From positions 1 through 8,627 of the forward strand of contig JAEULX010000213.1 of the NCBI GenBank assembly GCA_016793685.1: a stretch of DNA of 8,627 nucleotides, given 5' to 3'. This document shows positions 6,474 to 8,627 of this stretch, one piece after another. The stretch comes from Bradyrhizobiaceae bacterium (GTDB taxonomy: Bacteria; Pseudomonadota; Alphaproteobacteria; Rhizobiales; Xanthobacteraceae). The notes under the pieces are model-generated. The model did no database searches and was not told the origin of the DNA. It saw only the letters and a program-made list of their open reading frames with translations. How positions within the stretch are numbered: position 1 is the stretch's first letter; the number at the start of each line of letters is the position of its first letter. The position numbers were made by a program, and so were the translations under genes.

Positions 6474-6857
6474 TCAGGCGGGCATGTTCTCGAAAGCCTG
6501 GGTGAGAATGCGGCCGAGATTTTCCTGCTGAAACGGCTTCTGCAATGTCGGGCGATTGCTGAAACGTTCAGGCAGCCCGCGCTCGCCGTAACCGGTCGCG
6601 AAGACAAAGGGCAGTCCGCGCGCCTCCAGGATTTCCGCGACCGGGCTCACTGTTTGCCCGTTCAAATTGACGTCGAGGATCGCAACGTCGAACTCGCCGG
6701 TGCGGGCGACCTTGACGGCGTCGTCGACGCGGCCGACGGCCGCGGCAATGTTATAGCCGAGGTCGCCGAGCATATCCTCGAGCAACAGCCTAATCATGAT
6801 CTCGTCTTCGACGACGAGCACGTTCTTTCCCGCAGCATCTCTGCCGGTCTGGTTCAT
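6474..6857 (-). CDS. Single-domain response regulator, FAT GUY type
   Basis: A receiver domain only, 127 residues from the ATG at 6857. The acidic pocket is Glu17-Asp18 (VLVVEDE), the phospho-acceptor is Asp62 (VAILDVNLNG), the switch Thr is Thr88, and the conserved Lys is Lys107 (LQKPF). Residues 83-91 read PFVFATGYG, matching the PFxFATGY signature of the alphaproteobacterial FAT GUY regulators (such as Sphingomonas SdrG and Caulobacter MrrA), which take phosphate from HWE/HisKA2-type kinases and feed into general stress signalling. No output domain or partner kinase is in view, so the pathway is inferred from family. I chose 6857 because GGATGGAG lies just upstream (GGAG 5 nt from the ATG). 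A longer frame from 6890 adds 11 residues but lacks a good site and begins inside a palindrome. The gene is convergent to surE and divergent from pcm. Confidence 0.9.
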   Translation of the reverse strand: MNQTGRDAAGKNVLVVEDEIMIRLLLEDMLGDLGYNIAAAVGRVDDAVKVARTGEFDVAILDVNLNGQTVSPVAEILEARGLPFVFATGYGERGLPERFSNRPTLQKPFQQENLGRILTQAFENMPA

Positions 6858-6883
6858 CACTGCTCCATCCCGTATTCTCGTTT

Positions 6884-6899
6884 GGATCATGTATGATCC
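6884..6899. promoter_or_regulatory. 16-bp palindrome upstream of the response regulator gene
   Basis: GGATCAT and ATGATCC are perfect inverted arms of 7 bp separated by GT, 27-42 nt upstream of the regulator start. Its size and place suit an operator bound by a dimeric repressor or activator. No protein partner can be named from sequence. Confidence 0.45.
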
Positions 6900-7158
6900 G
6901 AATTGCGGCGATTGTTACACCAAATCAGTTCGGCTCCCAACAGGAACCGGCCGATGAGCCGATATGCTAACGCAAGTTATCGTGATTTTATTGGGGCTTG
7001 GGCGCCGCTGCCTGCCTCGATTACGTCATATTTAAACGCGCGCCCGACTGCTCCGCACGGACTGCGAACGGTTGTGCCGACTGCTGATTGCGAAACAGCG
7101 GGCGCGGGCCGGCGGCATCGTCGCGTCGCGCCGGCGCTTTCCGATGCGGGGTAGGGAC
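6900..7158. other. Divergent intergenic region between response regulator and pcm
   Basis: With the palindrome at 6884-6899, this forms a gene-free gap of about 300 nt that should hold the promoters of both divergent genes. The part from about 6900 to 7040 is richer in A and T than its surroundings, including TTATCGTGATTTTATT and CATATTTAAAC. I could not assign a convincing -35/-10 pair on either strand, nor an EcfG-type pair (GGAAC with a spaced CGTT): GGAACC at 6943-6948 has no matching -10. A 66-codon open frame (6954-7154) runs up to pcm but has poor codon bias. Confidence 0.5.
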
Positions 7159-7818
7159 ATGCCCGACATGCCGCTCGCCGACGATCGCATCGGCCGCATG
7201 GGTTTTCTCCTGATGCTGCGGCGGCGCGGCATTACGGACCAGGCGGTGTTGCGCGCGATGGACGAGGTCCCGCGCGAGTACTTCGTCCCGCCGGAATATG
7301 TGTCGACGGCCTACGCCGACCACGCGATGCCGATCGCATGCGGACAGACCATAAGCCAGCCTTATGTCGTCGCGTACATGACCGAGCAGCTCGCCGTCAC
7401 GCCTGCGTGCCGGGTGTTGGAGATCGGCACGGGGTCGGGCTATCAGGCGGCGGTGCTGTCGCGGCTCGCCCGGGAGGTGGTCAGCGTCGAGCGCTACCGC
7501 ACCCTCGCAGAGGCGGCGCGGATCAGGTTCGAAACGCTCGGCTTCGACAATATCGAGGTCGTCGTCGGCGACGGTTTCGGCGGCGTCCCGGAACGCGCCC
7601 CGTACGATCGCATTATGGTCACGGCCGCCACGGAGACCGTTCCCCCCGCGTTGGTCGAGCAGCTGGGCGAGGGGGGAATCATGGTGCTTCCGCTCGGGCC
7701 GCAGCGCGGGTCGCAATCAATCGTCAAGCTGACCCGGCCCGCGCAAGGCCTCGACCGCACGGACCTGATCGCCGTGCGCTTCGTGCCGCTGCTGCCGGGT
7801 CGGGCGCAGGAGCTTTGA
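7159..7818 (+). CDS. pcm: Protein-L-isoaspartate O-methyltransferase
   Basis: A 219-residue SAM-dependent enzyme that methylates isoaspartyl residues in aged proteins so they can revert to normal aspartate. Early conserved segments are RAMDEVPREYFVPPEY (residues 32-47), ADHAMPIACGQTISQPYVVA (53-72, the family's substrate-side signature) and the SAM-binding motif I VLEIGTGSGYQAAVL (86-100). A later motif reads PYDRIMVTAATETVPPALVEQL, and the C-terminal part GGIMVLPLG is typical. The start at 7159 is preceded by CGGGGTAGG. ATGs at 7144 and 7168 are in frame and possible, while extension back to a TTG at 7072 would add Arg-rich residues unlike the family. Family length (about 210-220) supports 7159. 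It probably has its own promoter, since the upstream gene points the other way. Confidence 0.94.
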   Translation: MPDMPLADDRIGRMGFLLMLRRRGITDQAVLRAMDEVPREYFVPPEYVSTAYADHAMPIACGQTISQPYVVAYMTEQLAVTPACRVLEIGTGSGYQAAVLSRLAREVVSVERYRTLAEAARIRFETLGFDNIEVVVGDGFGGVPERAPYDRIMVTAATETVPPALVEQLGEGGIMVLPLGPQRGSQSIVKLTRPAQGLDRTDLIAVRFVPLLPGRAQEL

Positions 7819-7833
7819 CGCGAAAAGTGGCAA

Positions 7834-7849
7834 GCCGCCCCGCGGCGGC
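7834..7849 (+). terminator. GC-rich hairpin after pcm (weak terminator candidate)
   Basis: GCCGCC (7834-7839) and GGCGGC (7844-7849) form a 6-bp stem with a 4-nt loop, 15 nt after the pcm stop. No T-run follows; the next bases are GC-rich. It may end transcription weakly or be a chance hairpin in GC-rich DNA. Confidence 0.3.
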
Positions 7850-7890
7850 GCGAGGCTGCCGCGCCCGCGCCGGCCGGTCACAGTAGCGCA

Positions 7891-8003
7891 GGGAAATTGT
7901 TGCACGCGAAATTAGGCTTAAGCGAACGTATAAACCTTAAACCAATGTTTACTTGATCGGTGTTTACTCCGCTCGATCAATTCGCGTGGGGTGGGTTGGA
8001 TAA
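7891..8003 (+). promoter_or_regulatory. AT-rich upstream region of the LysM lipoprotein gene, with repeats
   Basis: From about 7891 to 7985 the sequence is clearly richer in A and T than the flanking genes. It holds a TATAAA (7929-7934) that could be a -10, but no good -35 at 16-18 nt. Closer to the gene, TGTTTACT occurs twice (7946-7953 and 7961-7968) at a 15-nt period. TTGATCG (7953-7959) pairs with CGATCAA (7974-7980) as an inverted repeat. The G-rich GTGGGGTGGGTTGGA before the ATG may act as the ribosome binding site. Overall it looks like a regulated promoter, but no regulator can be named. Confidence 0.45.
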
Positions 8004-8627
8004 ATGCGTGTGGTCATTGATCTATTGAGCCCACGCTCGTTTGCGCGGGCGTTTGCGCTGGTGGCGGTTGGCCTGACGGCCGCAAACTGCAGCTCCGACA
8101 CGGTGCGGCTGAACGAAAACCCGTTTGCCACGCGCATGCCGGCGAACGAGACGACCGGATCGCTGCCGCCGGGCCAGATCGAGTCGCGTCCGCTGGCGGA
8201 TCCGCAGGCGGGCAGTCAGTATTTGCCCCCACCGCCGGCGCCCGGCCGGATGTCTTCGCTGGGACCAGCAGGCGGGGCCGCAGATATCAACGCCGCGCCG
8301 CCGCAGTATCGCGCCGAGCCGAAACCGGCGCCGACACAGGGCTGGACGTGGGAAGGCGGCACGCCGGTCACGGTGAATTCCGGCGACACGTTGACATCGC
8401 TATCGAGCCGCTACGGCGTGCCTGCCAATGCGATCGCCTCCGCGAACGGCCTGTCCGGCCCGGCGGCGCTGCGGCCGGGGCAGCGGCTCGTCATCCCGCG
8501 TTACATCGGAAGCAATGCCGCGGTCGCCGCCCGGCCTGCTCCCATAGCTCCTGCTCCTGCGCCGACGGCGAGACTGCAAGCGCCGATGTCGGGCACTCAT
8601 GTCGTCGCGCCGGGTGATTCTCTCATC
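8004..8627 (+). CDS. LysM-domain lipoprotein, NlpD/M23-like (3' truncated by window edge)
   Basis: An open frame of 208 codons running to the last base with no stop. The N-terminus looks like an export signal: basic residues at 11 and 15, the hydrophobic FALVAVGLTAA, then Asn28-Cys29, where Cys29 is the likely lipidation site. The lipobox is imperfect because Asn is unusual just before the Cys. Residues 40-120 are Pro/Ala/Gly-rich and probably a flexible spacer. A full LysM peptidoglycan-binding domain lies at about 121-165 (VTVNSGDTLTSLSSRYGVPA to RPGQRLVIP). A second Pro/Ala linker follows, and a second LysM begins at THVVAPGDSL (198-207) as the window ends. In this family a C-terminal M23 (LytM) peptidase domain usually follows, as in NlpD, which controls amidases at the division site. 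That domain is not visible, so the full function is inference. Confidence 0.88.
   Translation, partial: MRVVIDLLSPRSFARAFALVAVGLTAANCSSDTVRLNENPFATRMPANETTGSLPPGQIESRPLADPQAGSQYLPPPPAPGRMSSLGPAGGAADINAAPPQYRAEPKPAPTQGWTWEGGTPVTVNSGDTLTSLSSRYGVPANAIASANGLSGPAALRPGQRLVIPRYIGSNAAVAARPAPIAPAPAPTARLQAPMSGTHVVAPGDSLI

Noticed and set aside
5258..6607. 449-codon minus-strand open frame across surE, the repeats and part of the regulator
   Set aside because: It spans antisense surE, the palindromic repeats and the out-of-frame regulator. The repeat-derived part produces a repeated peptide, which explains its apparent structure.
6180..6896. 238-codon plus-strand open frame over the repeats and regulator
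   Set aside because: It is the shadow of the repeats plus the antisense of the receiver gene, which has all of its catalytic residues on the minus strand.
6954..7154. 66-codon plus-strand frame ending 4 nt before pcm, with AGGAA 7 nt before its ATG
   Set aside because: The first half has low G/C at third positions unlike the neighbours, and no domain is recognisable. A coupled leader peptide is possible, but the sequence alone does not support it.
7918..7940. Two TTAA sites that might form a CtrA box upstream of the LysM gene
   Set aside because: The spacing between the TTAA halves is 15 nt, not the 7 nt of the CtrA consensus.
1..8627. Search for CRISPR arrays, tRNA or rRNA genes, transposases, phage or defence genes
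   Set aside because: None seen. The only repeats are the palindromic pair at 6158-6344 and short promoter-scale repeats.

Overview
The window looks like a chromosomal core region of an alphaproteobacterium, most likely order Hyphomicrobiales (Rhizobiales), in the Bradyrhizobium/Rhodopseudomonas/Xanthobacteraceae neighbourhood. The grounds are high GC with strong G/C preference at third codon positions, the gene order nagZ-scpA-scpB-tatA-tatB-tatC-serS-surE-pcm-LysM lipoprotein, and a palindromic intergenic repeat of a style common in bradyrhizobial genomes. The placement comes from reading the sequence and from recalled family knowledge, not from a search.

Layout. Positions 1-3716 hold a tight plus-strand run. 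It contains the 3' end of nagZ (cell-wall recycling), scpA and scpB (chromosome condensation), then tatA, tatB and tatC (twin-arginine protein export). nagZ and scpA are 7 nt apart, tatB and tatC overlap by 4 nt, and the widest internal gap (about 145 nt) lies before tatA. After a 105-nt gap with an extended -10-like element comes serS (3822-5261). Its product carries an insert of about 57 residues that makes it roughly 50 residues longer than the usual bacterial enzyme. A 119-nt gap with two inverted repeats leads to surE (5381-6145).

The region 6146-7158 breaks the core run. Downstream of surE lie two tandem copies of a palindromic repeat of about 95 bp. An intrinsic terminator follows, then a minus-strand single-domain response regulator with the PFxFATGY signature of the FAT GUY family, and then a 301-nt divergent intergenic region with a 16-bp palindrome. 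Plus-strand pcm (7159-7818) follows. surE and pcm are often neighbours in proteobacteria, so the repeat-plus-regulator block looks like a lineage-specific insertion between them.

The last gene starts at 8004, after an AT-rich upstream region with direct and inverted repeats, and runs off the window end. It encodes a proline-rich, probably lipidated protein with one full LysM domain and the start of a second, resembling NlpD/M23-type envelope proteins.

How the genes work together: most are housekeeping. ScpAB with SMC compacts chromosomes. TatABC exports folded proteins. SerRS charges tRNA-Ser. SurE and Pcm are stationary-phase, damage-control enzymes. NagZ and the LysM protein concern peptidoglycan. 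I see no CRISPR array, tRNA, rRNA, insertion sequence, phage gene or defence system. I also do not see a clearly new multi-gene system; the least ordinary items are the SerRS insert, the FAT GUY regulator with its palindrome, and the tandem palindromic repeats.
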